Shown: positions 10,487-19,566 of the stretch, in pieces | Layout: each line of letters starts with the position of its first letter | Numbering within the stretch: the stretch's first letter is position 1 | Source of the DNA: Neorhizobium huautlense | Lineage (GTDB): Bacteria > Pseudomonadota > Alphaproteobacteria > Rhizobiales > Rhizobiaceae | Length of the DNA: 64,000 nucleotides | Reading direction: 5' to 3' | NCBI RefSeq assembly: GCF_002968575.1 | Contig: NZ_PVBM01000001.1 | Location: forward strand, 248,001 to 312,000 | Notes under the pieces: model-generated | What the model saw: only the letters and a program-made list of their open reading frames with translations | Databases searched by the model: none | Told to the model about the DNA's origin: nothing | Program-made: the position numbers and the translations under genes

Positions 10487-11766
10487 TGGCCTACGCCATC
10501 CTTTTCGGTTCTTTTACGCTCCTCATGCTGATCGGCATGCCGATCGCGTTCTGCCTGGGGATCGCATCCTTCGCCACGGTCCTCTACATAGGTCTGCCGC
10601 CGATCGTCGTCTTCCAGCAGCTGAATTCCGGCATGAACGTCTTCGCCATGATGGCGATCCCGTTCTTCATCTTTGCGGGCGACCTGATGGTGCGCGGCGG
10701 TATCGCCCATCGACTGATCCGCTTTGCAGCCGGCCTCGTCGGGCATCTGCGCGGAGGCCTGGGCCAGGTAAACGTCGTCGCCTCGACGCTGTTCGGTGGT
10801 ATTTCCGGTTCAGCGGTTGCGGATGCCTCGGCTGTCGGCGGACTCATGATCCCGCAAATGGCGGCCCGCGGCTACGACAAGGACTACGCCGTCAACGTGA
10901 CCGCCAATGCCGCCATCATCGCACTGATGATCCCGCCCTCGCACAACATGATCCTCTATTCGATCGCAGCGGGCGGCAACGTATCTGTCGCAGATCTCTT
11001 CACCGCCGGCATCATTCCCGGCCTGCTGCTCGCCGGTGCGCTGATGTTCACAGCCTGGTGGGTTGCCGTCAAGCGTGGTTATCCGGCTGACCCGTTCCCC
11101 GGCCTCGCCCGTGTCGGTTATTACCTGCTGGCCTCGCTGCCCGGTATCCTGCTGATCGCCATCATCTTCGGCGGCGTCCGCTCCGGTGTGTTCACGGCAA
11201 CGGAAAGCTCCTGCATTGCCGTCCTCTACGCCTTCCTCGTCGCCATGCTCGTCTATCGCGAACTGAACTGGGAAGGTTTTGTAGAGGCTGTCATGGGCGC
11301 CGTGCGCACCACGGCGATGGTGCTGCTGGTCATCGGAACCGCGGCCGCGTTCGGCTGGCTGATGGCATTCCTGCAGGTTCAATCGCTGATCATCTCAGCA
11401 ATCAGCGCGATCTCGGACAATCCGATCGTCGTTCTGCTGATGATCAACCTTATCCTGCTGGTCCTCGGCACCTTCATGGACATGGCACCGATGGTTATCA
11501 TCTCGACGCCGATCCTGCTGCCCGTCGTCAAGGCTTTCGGCGTCGATCCGGTGCACTTCGGCGTCATCATGATCCTCAATGCCGGCATCGGCCTCAACAC
11601 GCCGCCGGTCGGAACCGTGCTATTCGTCAGTTGCGCGGTCGGCGGCATCACGATACGTGAAGCGATGCGCACGATCTGGCCTTTCTTCGGAGCCAGCATA
11701 GCAGTATTGCTGCTCGTGACTTACATCCCTGCCCTGTCGCTCTGGCTGCCAAGCATTTTCAGGTGA
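10486..11766 (+). CDS. TRAP transporter large permease subunit (DctM family)
   Basis: This 426-residue inner-membrane permease has about 12 hydrophobic segments. Family signatures are visible: GMNVFAMMAIPFFIFAGDLM, GGISGSAVADASAVGG and the second-half NAGIGLNTPPVGTVLFV repeat. These re-entrant loops form the substrate and sodium sites in TRAP permeases. It forms the transport channel with the DctQ-type subunit encoded immediately upstream. A second hairpin with a weak T tract follows before the dehydrogenase gene, so expression of the last gene may be partly separate. Confidence 0.95.
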   Translation: MAYAILFGSFTLLMLIGMPIAFCLGIASFATVLYIGLPPIVVFQQLNSGMNVFAMMAIPFFIFAGDLMVRGGIAHRLIRFAAGLVGHLRGGLGQVNVVASTLFGGISGSAVADASAVGGLMIPQMAARGYDKDYAVNVTANAAIIALMIPPSHNMILYSIAAGGNVSVADLFTAGIIPGLLLAGALMFTAWWVAVKRGYPADPFPGLARVGYYLLASLPGILLIAIIFGGVRSGVFTATESSCIAVLYAFLVAMLVYRELNWEGFVEAVMGAVRTTAMVLLVIGTAAAFGWLMAFLQVQSLIISAISAISDNPIVVLLMINLILLVLGTFMDMAPMVIISTPILLPVVKAFGVDPVHFGVIMILNAGIGLNTPPVGTVLFVSCAVGGITIREAMRTIWPFFGASIAVLLLVTYIPALSLWLPSIFR

Positions 11767-11790
11767 GCGACTGAACAAGCTTTATCTGAC

Positions 11791-11815
11791 GGTCCCGTCC
11801 CATGACGGGGCCTTT
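11791..11815 (+). terminator. Hairpin between TRAP permease and dehydrogenase genes
   Basis: A 9-bp stem (GGTCCCGTC with GACGGGGCC, one GU pair) closes a CCAT loop and is followed by only three T residues. This is a weak terminator or attenuator inside the operon rather than a full stop, judged by the poor T tract. Confidence 0.55.
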
Positions 11816-11834
11816 CACATGAAAGGAGAGGTCA

Positions 11835-13268
11835 ATGACCATCTACCAGAACCTGATCGCCGGCGAATGGGTCGGCTCCGACGCTTCGAAGAACATCAAT
11901 CCCTCCGACACGAATGATGTGGTAGGCATGTATGCCCAGGGCAGCGCCGAAGACGCCAAACAGGCGATCGCCGCGGCAAAGGCAGCCTTCCCCGCTTGGT
12001 CCCGCTCCGGCATCCTCGAACGCCACGCGATCCTCAGAAAGACTTCCGACGAAATCCTCGCCCGAAAGGACGAGCTCGGCGCGCTCCTGGCCCGCGAGGA
12101 AGGCAAGATCCTTCCCGAAGCAACCGGCGAAGTCATCCGCGCCGCCCAGATCTTCGATTTCTTCGCCGGCGAAGCCCTGCGCCTCACCGGTGAAATGGTG
12201 CCCTCCGCCCGTCCGAACATCGGTGTCGAGATCACCCGCGAACCGCTCGGTGTCATCGGCATCATCACGCCCTGGAATTTCCCGATCGCCATTCCGGCCT
12301 GGAAGATCGCTCCGGCGCTTTGCTACGGCAATACCGTGGTCTTCAAGCCTGCCGATCTTGTACCCGGATGTGGCTGGGCGATCGTTGACATCCTGCACCG
12401 CGCCGGTCTCCCGAAGGGCGTGCTGAATCTCGTTATGGGCCGCGGCTCGGTAGTCGGCCAGGCCATGCTCGACAGCCCGGACCTCGCCGGCATCACATTT
12501 ACCGGCTCCACCGGCACCGGCAAGCGCGTCGCGCTCGCTTCGATCGAGCATAACCGCAAGTTCCAGCTGGAAATGGGCGGCAAGAACCCGATGGTCGTCC
12601 TTGATGACGCCGATTTGACCGTCGCTGTCGAAGCAGCCGCCAATTCCGGCTTCTTCTCGACCGGCCAGCGCTGCACCGCCTCCTCGCGGCTGATCGTCAC
12701 CGAAGGCATCCACGACAAGTTTGTCGCGGCGCTGACCGAAAAGCTGAAGACGCTCAACGTCGACAACGCCATGAAGGCCGGCAGCCATATCGGCCCGGTC
12801 GTCGACGACAAGCAGCTGAAGCAGGACACGGACTATATCGACATCGGCAAGTCGGAAGGCGCCAAGCTCGCCTTCGGCGGCGAAGTTATCAAGCGCGATA
12901 CCCCCGGCTTCTATCTGCAGCCAACGCTGTTTACCGAAGCGACCAACCAGATGCGGATTTCCCGCGAGGAAATCTTCGGACCGGTCGCAAGCGTCATCCG
13001 CGCTAAGAACTACGAAGAAGCGCTGGCAATTGCCAATGACACGCCCTTCGGCCTCTCGGCCGGCATCGCCACAACCAGCCTGAAATATGCCACCCATTTC
13101 AAGCGCAACTCGGAAGCGGGCATGGTGATGGTCAACCTGCCGACGGCAGGCGTCGACTTCCACGTACCGTTCGGCGGCCGCAAGGCTTCCTCTTTCGGCC
13201 CCCGCGAACAGGGTAAGTATGCCGCGGAATTCTTCACTGTGGTGAAGACGGCCTATACGCTCGCCTGA
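11835..13268 (+). CDS. Aldehyde dehydrogenase, probable 2,5-dioxovalerate (ketoglutarate semialdehyde) dehydrogenase
   Basis: This 477-residue NAD(P)-dependent aldehyde dehydrogenase has the full-length fold: ITPWNFPIAIPAWKIAPAL (cofactor region), GSTGTGKRVA (Rossmann loop), the catalytic Glu in LEMGGKNPM and the catalytic Cys in STGQRCTASSR. Context assigns the last step of the pathway, oxidation of 2-oxoglutarate semialdehyde from KdgD to 2-oxoglutarate for the citric acid cycle. Succinate-semialdehyde dehydrogenases are close relatives and cannot be excluded by motif alone. An AAGGAGAGG ribosome site precedes the ATG. A strong terminator closes the operon. Confidence 0.9.
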   Translation: MTIYQNLIAGEWVGSDASKNINPSDTNDVVGMYAQGSAEDAKQAIAAAKAAFPAWSRSGILERHAILRKTSDEILARKDELGALLAREEGKILPEATGEVIRAAQIFDFFAGEALRLTGEMVPSARPNIGVEITREPLGVIGIITPWNFPIAIPAWKIAPALCYGNTVVFKPADLVPGCGWAIVDILHRAGLPKGVLNLVMGRGSVVGQAMLDSPDLAGITFTGSTGTGKRVALASIEHNRKFQLEMGGKNPMVVLDDADLTVAVEAAANSGFFSTGQRCTASSRLIVTEGIHDKFVAALTEKLKTLNVDNAMKAGSHIGPVVDDKQLKQDTDYIDIGKSEGAKLAFGGEVIKRDTPGFYLQPTLFTEATNQMRISREEIFGPVASVIRAKNYEEALAIANDTPFGLSAGIATTSLKYATHFKRNSEAGMVMVNLPTAGVDFHVPFGGRKASSFGPREQGKYAAEFFTVVKTAYTLA

Positions 13269-13285
13269 TAAGAAACAACCCGAAC

Positions 13286-13322
13286 AAAAGGCGCTGCCGT
13301 TCGCGACGGCAGCGCCTTTTTT
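13286..13322 (+). terminator. Strong bidirectional terminator closing the galactarate operon
   Basis: An 11-bp perfect stem (13290-13300 with 13306-13316) has an A-run before it and six T residues after it. It lies between the convergent dehydrogenase and msrA genes and can serve both strands. Confidence 0.93.
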
Positions 13323-13342
13323 CATTGGATTATGTAGAATGG

Positions 13343-13867
13343 TTATTCGGCGGCAGCCACGCTGGAACGCTTCGGCAGCTTCCAGTTCGGACGCGGGAAA
13401 TGGCAGGTATAGCCGTTCGGATAGCGCTCCAGATAATCCTGATGCTCCGGTTCAGCCTGCCAGAAATCACCGACCGGCTCCACTTCCGTCACCACCTTGC
13501 CCGGCCACAAGCCCGATGCGTTGACATCGGCGATCGTGTCTTCGGCGACACGCTTCTGTTCGTCATTTTCGTAGTAGATGGCTGAGCGATAGCTCATGCC
13601 GATATCGTTGCCCTGGCGGTTCTTCGTCGACGGATCATGGATCTGGAAGAAGAATTCCAGGATATCGCGATAACTGGTCTTGGCCGGATCGAAGATGATC
13701 TCGATCGCTTCGGCATGGGTGCCGTGATTGCGGTAGGTCGCGTTCGGCACGTCGCCGCCGCTATAGCCGACACGAGTGGAGATTACCCCCGGCAGACGCC
13801 GGATGAGATCCTGCATGCCCCAGAAGCAACCGCCCGCCAGAACGGCCCGTTCGGTAGTCGTCGCCAT
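13343..13867 (-). CDS. msrA: Peptide methionine sulfoxide reductase A
   Basis: This 174-residue cytoplasmic enzyme reduces the S-epimer of methionine sulfoxide in proteins. The GCFWG motif carries the catalytic Cys14. The [19 protein letters not shown] and [17 protein letters not shown] blocks are all present. No recycling cysteine stands out near the C terminus apart from the one in GYTCHFPRP. It is oriented against the flanking sugar-acid genes and is probably transcribed alone, with an AAGGAGGAAAG ribosome site. Confidence 0.97.
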   Translation of the reverse strand: MATTTERAVLAGGCFWGMQDLIRRLPGVISTRVGYSGGDVPNATYRNHGTHAEAIEIIFDPAKTSYRDILEFFFQIHDPSTKNRQGNDIGMSYRSAIYYENDEQKRVAEDTIADVNASGLWPGKVVTEVEPVGDFWQAEPEHQDYLERYPNGYTCHFPRPNWKLPKRSSVAAAE

Positions 13868-14070
13868 GCTTTCCTCCTTCGGTTTGGATTTGCACCTAAA
13901 ATGGCGATGCGGCCGAGAAATTCAATGATGCGGTGCCGCACATGGCCAACGGATCGATCATCCGGCTGCGGCTTGCAATTATCATACTAATTCCAGATCA
14001 CCCCTCGACAGGACGCCAGGCGGCGGGCTATCGAAAAGGCCGAAAATCCATCCGGAGGAACGACATAACC
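13868..14070. other. Divergent intergenic region msrA/dgoK with two dyads
   Basis: This region holds the msrA ribosome site, a TGCGG-TG-CCGCA dyad near 13929-13940 and an AT-rich dyad AATTA-TCATAC-TAATT at 13977-13992. The latter lies about 80 bases before dgoK and is a reasonable operator candidate for the kinase/aldolase pair. No regulator can be assigned. Confidence 0.4.
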
Positions 14071-15012
14071 ATGCCCCAACCGACCTCGATCATCCTGGAC
14101 TGGGGCACGAGTTCGCTGCGTGCCATGCTTGTCTCGGAAGCCGGCGAGACCCTTGATATCCGTGAAAGTTCCGAAGGCGGAATTCAGTTCGTCAAGGACG
14201 GTGCCTTCAAAGCGGCTCTCATGCGCACCGTCGGTGAATGGTTTTCCGCCCATGGCCCTCTCCCGGTCGTTGCGACCGGCATGATCACCAGCCGCAACGG
14301 CTGGATCGAAGTGCCATATGTCGATACGCCGGCCGGCATCGCAGAACTCGCGGCCGGAACTCGCAAGAAGGTGCTCGAAAACGGCGCCGTCATTACCTTC
14401 CTGCCAGGCATGCGCAACCCGGCCGCACAGCCTTTCCCGGATGTCATGCGCGGTGAAGAAACCCAGATTGTCGGGTTCGGCCTGGAGAAGGACAGGACGC
14501 TGGTCCTGCCAGGCACCCATAGCAAATGGGCGCGCATCGCGTCCGGCCGGATCGCCAGCTTTCAGACCTATGCAACGGGCGAGATCTTTGCGCTTCTCAC
14601 GAAACATTCGTTCATCGCCAAGGCCCTTGAGCCGCAGCCCGGCGGCGACACCAATTGGAGCGCCTTCGACAAAGGCGCCGAATTTGCCGCAAGTGCCGCG
14701 GCCGGTGCCGACGCATTCCTCTCGGTAATCTTCAGCGCCCGCACCGGCATACTCGACGGAAAGCTGAAGCCGGAGGATATTCTCGACTACGTTTCCGGCC
14801 TCGTCATCGGCTCCGAGTTCCGCCAGGCCCGGGCCACCGGATGGTTTCGAACCGGCGATACAATCGGCATCGTTGGCAACAATATCCTGAACAACCGTTA
14901 TGGCCGTGTCGCACCGCTCTTTGATCTGACTGTCGAGCCCGGCCCGGAAAACGCGGCCAAACGCGGCATTCTCTTGATTGCTGCCGAAGCGGCAAAGCAC
15001 CAAAGCATCTAA
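14071..15012 (+). CDS. dgoK: 2-dehydro-3-deoxygalactonokinase
   Basis: This 313-residue protein has the actin-like ASKHA fold of the DgoK family. The phosphate-binding LDWGTSSLRAML motif is at the N terminus, followed by GMITSRNGWIEVPY and VLPGTHSKWARI. It phosphorylates 2-keto-3-deoxy-galactonate at O6. The ATG at 14071 has a CGGAGGAA site; a much longer in-frame extension upstream lacks support. The aldolase gene follows after 11 bases, completing the lower DeLey-Doudoroff pathway. No galactonate dehydratase (DgoD) is in the window, so substrate must come from genes elsewhere. Confidence 0.93.
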   Translation: MPQPTSIILDWGTSSLRAMLVSEAGETLDIRESSEGGIQFVKDGAFKAALMRTVGEWFSAHGPLPVVATGMITSRNGWIEVPYVDTPAGIAELAAGTRKKVLENGAVITFLPGMRNPAAQPFPDVMRGEETQIVGFGLEKDRTLVLPGTHSKWARIASGRIASFQTYATGEIFALLTKHSFIAKALEPQPGGDTNWSAFDKGAEFAASAAAGADAFLSVIFSARTGILDGKLKPEDILDYVSGLVIGSEFRQARATGWFRTGDTIGIVGNNILNNRYGRVAPLFDLTVEPGPENAAKRGILLIAAEAAKHQSI

Positions 15013-15023
15013 GGAGTTTCGAC

Positions 15024-15644
15024 ATGAAATTTGAAGAAGCACTCAAGGCCTGCAACCTCGTCGCCATCCTGCGCGGCATCACGCCTGCGGAAGTCGAGGC
15101 GGTGGGCGAAACGTTGATCGCCGCAGGTTGGCGTATCATCGAAGTGCCGCTCAACTCGCCGGAACCGTTGAAAAGCATAGAGAAACTGGTGAAACGTTTC
15201 GGAGATCAGGCAATCATCGGCGCAGGCACGGTGCTGACGCCTTCCCAGGTCGCCGATGTGGCCGCTACCGGATCCAGGGTCATTATCTCTCCGAATGCCA
15301 ATCCAGAAGTCATCAGGGCGACGCGCGCAGCGGACATGGTGAGCCTGCCGGGTGTTGCCACTCCTACCGAAGCCTTCGCAGCAATCGAGGCGGGTGCAAC
15401 GGGCGTCAAAGCCTTTCCCGCCGAAGCGATACCACCCTTTGTCATCAAGGCCTGGAAGGCTGTCCTCCCCAAGGAAATTCCGGTCCTTGCCGTCGGGGGC
15501 GTGACGCCTGAAAATATGACGGCTTACAGCCAGGCCGGTGCGGCCGGCTTCGGCATCGGCTCCTCTCTTTACAAGCCCGGAATGGATCTCGCGACCATCG
15601 GCGAAAGAGCGAGGAAGTTTGTCGAAGCCATGCGCGGAGAGTGA
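15024..15644 (+). CDS. dgoA: 2-dehydro-3-deoxy-6-phosphogalactonate aldolase
   Basis: This 206-residue class I aldolase of the KDPG/KDPGal family cleaves KDPGal to pyruvate and glyceraldehyde 3-phosphate. The catalytic Glu is in RIIEVPLNSPEP and the Schiff-base Lys is in TGVKAFPAEA. The Asn/Ser pair in EVPLNSPEP, rather than the Thr of KDPG aldolases, fits the galacto-specific DgoA group. GAGTVLT and a phosphate-binding GGVTPENM also match. It sits 11 bases behind dgoK with a good AAGGAG site, so they form one operon. Confidence 0.94.
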   Translation: MKFEEALKACNLVAILRGITPAEVEAVGETLIAAGWRIIEVPLNSPEPLKSIEKLVKRFGDQAIIGAGTVLTPSQVADVAATGSRVIISPNANPEVIRATRAADMVSLPGVATPTEAFAAIEAGATGVKAFPAEAIPPFVIKAWKAVLPKEIPVLAVGGVTPENMTAYSQAGAAGFGIGSSLYKPGMDLATIGERARKFVEAMRGE

Positions 15645-15708
15645 GCGTCGCGCCGTCGTAAAACAGCGATCTGCGGGAACTATCATCCCCATCGAGAGTT
15701 CACGGAAC

Positions 15709-16389
15709 GTGACGAGCTATCGACGGGGGGCGCTCTTGCCAGAGATTCAGAACAATGTGGAGCACCAGCGAAAGGTCTATGAACGCTGGGCTCCGGTTTA
15801 CGATCGCGTCTATCGCGGGCTCCTGCGCGACAGCCATCGGACGGTTGCGAAACTGGCAGCCGAAGCGGGGCGCGATATTCTGGAAGTCGGCGTCGGCACC
15901 GGTCTCATGTTGCCCTACTACCCCAAGCAGTGTCGGGTGACAGGCGTCGATCTTTCCGAACACATGATTGCCAAAGCCCGAGAGAAAGTCGCTCACGATC
16001 GGCTGGAGCATGTGATCGCACTGCATGTGATGGATGCCCATCGGCTCGACTTCGCCGATCGCTCCTTCGACGCCGTCTGCCTCCCCTTCGTCGTCACCCT
16101 TATTCCAGATCCCGAGCGGGCGATGGATGAGTGCGCTCGCGTGTTGAGGCCAGGCGGTGAGATCATCATTGCCAGCAAGCTGGGCGATGGGCGCGGCATC
16201 CAGGGCGCAATAGAGGAGGCCGTAGCGCCGCTCGTCCACAAGGTCGGCTGGAGTTCGGCTTTCCGGATCTCGCGAATCTCCGAATGGGCCGAGCGTCGAG
16301 GTAATTTCGAGGTCGCTGATATTCGCCGGACCTTTCCGAACGGCTTCTTCAAAGTCATGCGCCTGAAGCACCGGCCGACTTCCGCATAG
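15709..16389 (+). CDS. Class I SAM-dependent methyltransferase, PmtA-like (possible phosphatidylethanolamine N-methyltransferase)
   Basis: This Rossmann-fold methyltransferase has motif I LEVGVGTGLMLPYYP, then GVDLSEHMIAKA, a VMDAHRLDF segment and CLPFVVTLIPDPERAMDECARVLRPGGE. The N-terminal VYERWAPVYDRVYRGLL resembles Rhodobacter-type PmtA enzymes, which methylate phosphatidylethanolamine on the way to phosphatidylcholine. No ATG start fits: the options are GTG at 15709 (chosen, 226 residues) or TTG at 15736, which follows a G-rich stretch. It follows the KDPGal aldolase gene by 64 bases and ends four bases from the convergent regulator gene. A ubiquinone-type or other methyltransferase role remains possible. 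Confidence 0.7.
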   Translation: MTSYRRGALLPEIQNNVEHQRKVYERWAPVYDRVYRGLLRDSHRTVAKLAAEAGRDILEVGVGTGLMLPYYPKQCRVTGVDLSEHMIAKAREKVAHDRLEHVIALHVMDAHRLDFADRSFDAVCLPFVVTLIPDPERAMDECARVLRPGGEIIIASKLGDGRGIQGAIEEAVAPLVHKVGWSSAFRISRISEWAERRGNFEVADIRRTFPNGFFKVMRLKHRPTSA

Positions 16390-16393
16390 ATAT

Positions 16394-17245
16394 CTATCTG
16401 GCCTTCAACACCGAGACGGCAATCTCGCTGTTGTGAACGTAATCGTTGGCATCCGGCTGGCGCTGCATGAGGAGAATGAAAAGAAGGTCCGTCAGCATCA
16501 GCTGGGCATCGCGGGCCGTGATGGACGACGAACGCACTCTCTCCTCGTCGGCGACGGTGTAAAGCCGGATATTGGCGACCTGCGTGAGCGGCCCGCCGTT
16601 AAGGCCGGTGACCGCCATGACGGTGGCGCCCCGCTCGCGCGCCAGTTCGGCAATCCTCAGTGTCTCGATGCTCGCACCGGAATAAGAAAGCGCGAAAAGG
16701 ACGTCAGCGGTGTTCAGCGTGGAGGCATTCGCCATCTGCACGTGGCTGTCGCTGTCATGCAACACGTTGCGGCCGAGCTTCATCAGCTTATAGGAGAAGT
16801 CGCGGGCAACCAGCGACGAGGCTCCAACGCCAGCCATGTGAATACGGCGTGCGTCGTTTAAAGCCGTCAAAGCCCTCTCGATCTCCTGCTCACCATTGAC
16901 CGCGAGCGTCTGCTGCATGGCGAGCATCTTGCTGCTGATCAGCTTCTGCAGGATCGTGAGATAGCCGTCTCCAACCTCGATCGAACCGTGAATCATGCCG
17001 GGAGGTGCATGCCACTCTTGGGCCTTCGCCTTGCTGACGGCAAGTTTCAGCTCCTGGTAGCCGGCAAAGCCAAGTTTCTGGCTGAATTTGACGACGCTGG
17101 ATTGGCTGCGGCCCGTTTCCGCTGCCAGCGCCGCCGATGACAGCTTCAGCATCTGGTCCGGGTTATCCAGAATGAATTGTCCGATCTGGCGATCCGCTGG
17201 CGCCATATCCTCGAGCTGTGCGTTGATCTTTCGTAGGACTGACAT
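16394..17245 (-). CDS. MurR/RpiR family regulator of the amino-sugar island
   Basis: This 283-residue protein has an N-terminal HTH_6 domain (ADRQIGQFILDNPDQM, then AETGRSQSSVVKFSQKLGF). A SIS sugar-phosphate-binding domain follows (about residues 125-260: IHMAGVGASSLVARDF, LFALSYSGASIETL). The start at 17245 has a GGAAAGG site. It is divergent from murA, and a GGAAT-N5-ATTCC dyad lies in the shared promoter region. The same dyad recurs upstream of murQ, so this protein is the likely ligand-responsive regulator of the island. By analogy with E. coli MurR the ligand may be MurNAc 6-phosphate, but GlcNAc 6-phosphate is also possible. Confidence 0.88.
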   Translation of the reverse strand: MSVLRKINAQLEDMAPADRQIGQFILDNPDQMLKLSSAALAAETGRSQSSVVKFSQKLGFAGYQELKLAVSKAKAQEWHAPPGMIHGSIEVGDGYLTILQKLISSKMLAMQQTLAVNGEQEIERALTALNDARRIHMAGVGASSLVARDFSYKLMKLGRNVLHDSDSHVQMANASTLNTADVLFALSYSGASIETLRIAELARERGATVMAVTGLNGGPLTQVANIRLYTVADEERVRSSSITARDAQLMLTDLLFILLMQRQPDANDYVHNSEIAVSVLKAR

Positions 17246-17298
17246 TGGCCTTTCCGTCGCGTCTCTGTGCCCGCATATCACACTACCAGAGAAAAGTC

Positions 17299-17313
17299 GG
17301 AATAAAAAATTCC
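17299..17313. promoter_or_regulatory. Shared dyad operator GGAAT-N5-ATTCC (copy 1, murR/murA divergent promoter)
   Basis: GGAAT-AAAAA-ATTCC has perfect 5-bp arms. It lies just upstream of a likely murA promoter (TTGACT 17320-17325, TACTTT 17342-17347, 16-bp spacing). An identical arm and spacing arrangement recurs upstream of murQ at 19567-19581. This is the only such pair I found in the island, and both copies are at promoters. Confidence 0.7.
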
Positions 17314-17390
17314 AGAGCGTTGACTCGGAGGACAGGGCGTTTACTTTTATTGGAGGGAAGAGTCCCTAGCACTCCTTCGGCAGTTTCATC

Positions 17391-18647
17391 ATGGACAGAT
17401 TGCGAATTATCGGCGGCCATAAGCTTCAGGGCGCCGTCACCATTGCCGGTGCCAAGAATGCCGCACTTCCCCAGATCGCAGCAGCACTGTTGAGCCACCA
17501 CCCGGTCGAGCTCACCAATCTGCCTCAGGTCAGCGACGTGGAGAATATGCTGGGCGTCATCGGTTTGCATGGCGCCGAGGTGACGCGATCGTCTCATTCC
17601 ACAGTGATCGATGCCAAGTCCATCGTCTCGAAAGAAACCTCCTACGATACCGTTCGCAGGATGCGGGCTACTGTTCTCGTGCTGGCGCCGCTCCTTGCCC
17701 GCTTCGGCCATGCGCGCGTGTCACTGCCCGGTGGCTGCGCCATCGGCGCTCGCCCCGTCGATATGCATATCAAGGTTCTGGCCGCACTCGGCGCCGAGAT
17801 CCGCATCGAAGGTGGGCTTATCGTCGCCTCCGCTCCCAATGGCCTCAAAGGTGGACGCGTCGTTTTGCCTTCACCGTCCGTCGGCGCGACCGAGACGGCG
17901 ATGATGGCCGCAACATCGGCAAAGGGCGAGACGGAGATCCTCAATGCCGCTCGCGAGCCCGAGGTTGCCGATCTTGCCGCCTGCCTCGGCGCGATGGGCG
18001 CACGCATCGAAGGGGCAGGCACCCATCGGGTGCTCATCGAAGGGCCGACGACTTGGCTGCCGGCGAAACATCACGGCATTCCAGATCGCATCGAGGCGGG
18101 AACTTATGCGGTGGCAGCAGCCATTACCGGCGGTTCGCTGGAACTGATCAATGCAAGGCTGGAAAACATGGCTTCGGTCGTTCAGGTACTGGAGGCCATG
18201 GGCGTCAGTGTCTGGCCGAGCGACCGTGGCCTTGTCGTGTCGCGCGACGGACCTCTGGAAGCCGCTGACATCACCACGGAGCCCTATCCCGGTTTCCCGA
18301 CCGACCTGCAGGCACAATTCATGGCGCTTGCCGCCTGCGCCGACGGCGCGTCCCTGATCCGCGAAACGGTTTTTGAAAGCCGGTTCATGCACGTTCCGGA
18401 ACTGATGCGGCTCGGAGCCAATATTTCGCTTCAGGGCACCACGGCACTGGTACGGGGCGGAGCGCCCTTAAAGGGCGCCCAAGTGATGGCGACCGATCTT
18501 CGCGCATCGGTTTCGCTCGTCTTGGCAGGACTTGTGTCGGCGGGCGAAACCATCGTCAACCGGGTCTACCATCTCGATCGCGGTTATGAGCAGCTCGACC
18601 GGAAATTGCGCCTTTGCGGCGCCGATATCGAACGGTTCAGCGAATGA
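17391..18647 (+). CDS. UDP-N-acetylglucosamine 1-carboxyvinyltransferase (MurA-type, probable second copy)
   Basis: This 418-residue enzyme is full length for MurA, with the two-domain EPT fold. Lys22-Asn23 in AGAKNAALP and the PEP-binding catalytic Cys116 in [14 protein letters not shown] are present; the Cys implies fosfomycin sensitivity. The C-terminal [19 protein letters not shown] segment is standard. It would transfer enolpyruvate from PEP to UDP-GlcNAc, the first committed peptidoglycan step. Its position inside a MurNAc-degradation island under a MurR-type regulator suggests an inducible paralogue, with the housekeeping copy elsewhere. That is inferred, since the rest of the genome is not visible. 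The next gene overlaps it (ATGA). Confidence 0.9.
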   Translation: MDRLRIIGGHKLQGAVTIAGAKNAALPQIAAALLSHHPVELTNLPQVSDVENMLGVIGLHGAEVTRSSHSTVIDAKSIVSKETSYDTVRRMRATVLVLAPLLARFGHARVSLPGGCAIGARPVDMHIKVLAALGAEIRIEGGLIVASAPNGLKGGRVVLPSPSVGATETAMMAATSAKGETEILNAAREPEVADLAACLGAMGARIEGAGTHRVLIEGPTTWLPAKHHGIPDRIEAGTYAVAAAITGGSLELINARLENMASVVQVLEAMGVSVWPSDRGLVVSRDGPLEAADITTEPYPGFPTDLQAQFMALAACADGASLIRETVFESRFMHVPELMRLGANISLQGTTALVRGGAPLKGAQVMATDLRASVSLVLAGLVSAGETIVNRVYHLDRGYEQLDRKLRLCGADIERFSE

Positions 18648-19528
18648 CGGCATCTGGCGAACACTATTTCCTGGGTGTCGACGGCGGCGGCACGGGTTGC
18701 CGGGCGCGCATCGAGGACGGATCCGGCGCGGTGCTGGGACAGGGGCTTTCAGGCCCCGCCACCACCCGCCTCGGCATCGAGGAGGCGTGGGCCTCCATAT
18801 CGCGCGCCTTCAATGCTGCGTTCGACGAGGCCGGACTTGGTCCGGATGAAGTCGCCCGCACCCATGTCGGCATCGGCCTTGCCGGCATAGGCCGCAAGGG
18901 TGCGCTGGAGGCCCTGAAGGCAATCCCGCATCCGTTTGCAAGCCTGGAATTTACCAGCGACGGCATGGGCGCCTGCCTCGGCGCACATTCCGGCCGCGAC
19001 GGCGCGATCGTCATTGCCGGCACCGGCTCGATCGGGTTGGGTGTCGTGGAGGGAAGGAACCTTCGCGTTGGCGGCTACGGCTTTCCCATCTCCGATGAGG
19101 GCAGCGGCGCCGAGCTCGGGCTGAAAGCGATCCAGCTCGCATTGCGCGCCCGTGACGGGCGGCTTGAGAAAACCGCCCTGCTCGGGGAAGTCATGCAGCG
19201 CTTCAAGGGCGATCCCATGGAGGCGGTCGCATGGATGGATCGTGCAACCGCCACCGACTATGCCGCACTGGCGCCAATGGTCATGCGCCATGCCGATCAG
19301 GGCGATTCAGCCGGCCGCCGAATAGTCCAGGCTGCGGCAGAGCAGATCGACACGCTGGTCCGCACCCTTTTCGAACTCGGCGCGCCGCGCGTCACGCTGC
19401 TTGGTGGCCTGTCGAGCCCGCTTGAGGCGTGGCTTGCCCCGGACGTCCGCCGTCGGCTGAAACCGGCAGATGGCGATGCCGTGTCGGGCGCAATCATTCT
19501 CTCGCGCAGGGCCGCCCACAGCGGTTGA
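18644..19528 (+). CDS. BadF/BadG/BcrA/BcrD-type amino-sugar kinase (GlcNAc or MurNAc kinase)
   Basis: This 294-residue ASKHA-fold kinase has a phosphate-1 loop LGVDGGGTGCRARI, an adenosine motif VTLLGGLSSPLEAWL, and IVIAGTGSIGLG with GGYGFPISDEGSGAELG in the middle. These match the N-acetylglucosamine kinase branch. Related enzymes such as clostridial MurK also act on MurNAc. With MurQ and AnmK nearby, it would feed GlcNAc 6-phosphate or MurNAc 6-phosphate into catabolism. The start ATG overlaps the MurA stop. The substrate cannot be decided by reading. Confidence 0.85.
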   Translation: MTASGEHYFLGVDGGGTGCRARIEDGSGAVLGQGLSGPATTRLGIEEAWASISRAFNAAFDEAGLGPDEVARTHVGIGLAGIGRKGALEALKAIPHPFASLEFTSDGMGACLGAHSGRDGAIVIAGTGSIGLGVVEGRNLRVGGYGFPISDEGSGAELGLKAIQLALRARDGRLEKTALLGEVMQRFKGDPMEAVAWMDRATATDYAALAPMVMRHADQGDSAGRRIVQAAAEQIDTLVRTLFELGAPRVTLLGGLSSPLEAWLAPDVRRRLKPADGDAVSGAIILSRRAAHSG

Positions 19529-19566
19529 ACAAGGGCCGGCGGGAGAGGCAGACTGGGATCAAATTA

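Noticed and set aside
11832..13325. 497-aa minus-strand open frame
   Set aside because: It mirrors the aldehyde dehydrogenase gene exactly. The plus-strand frame has all catalytic motifs.
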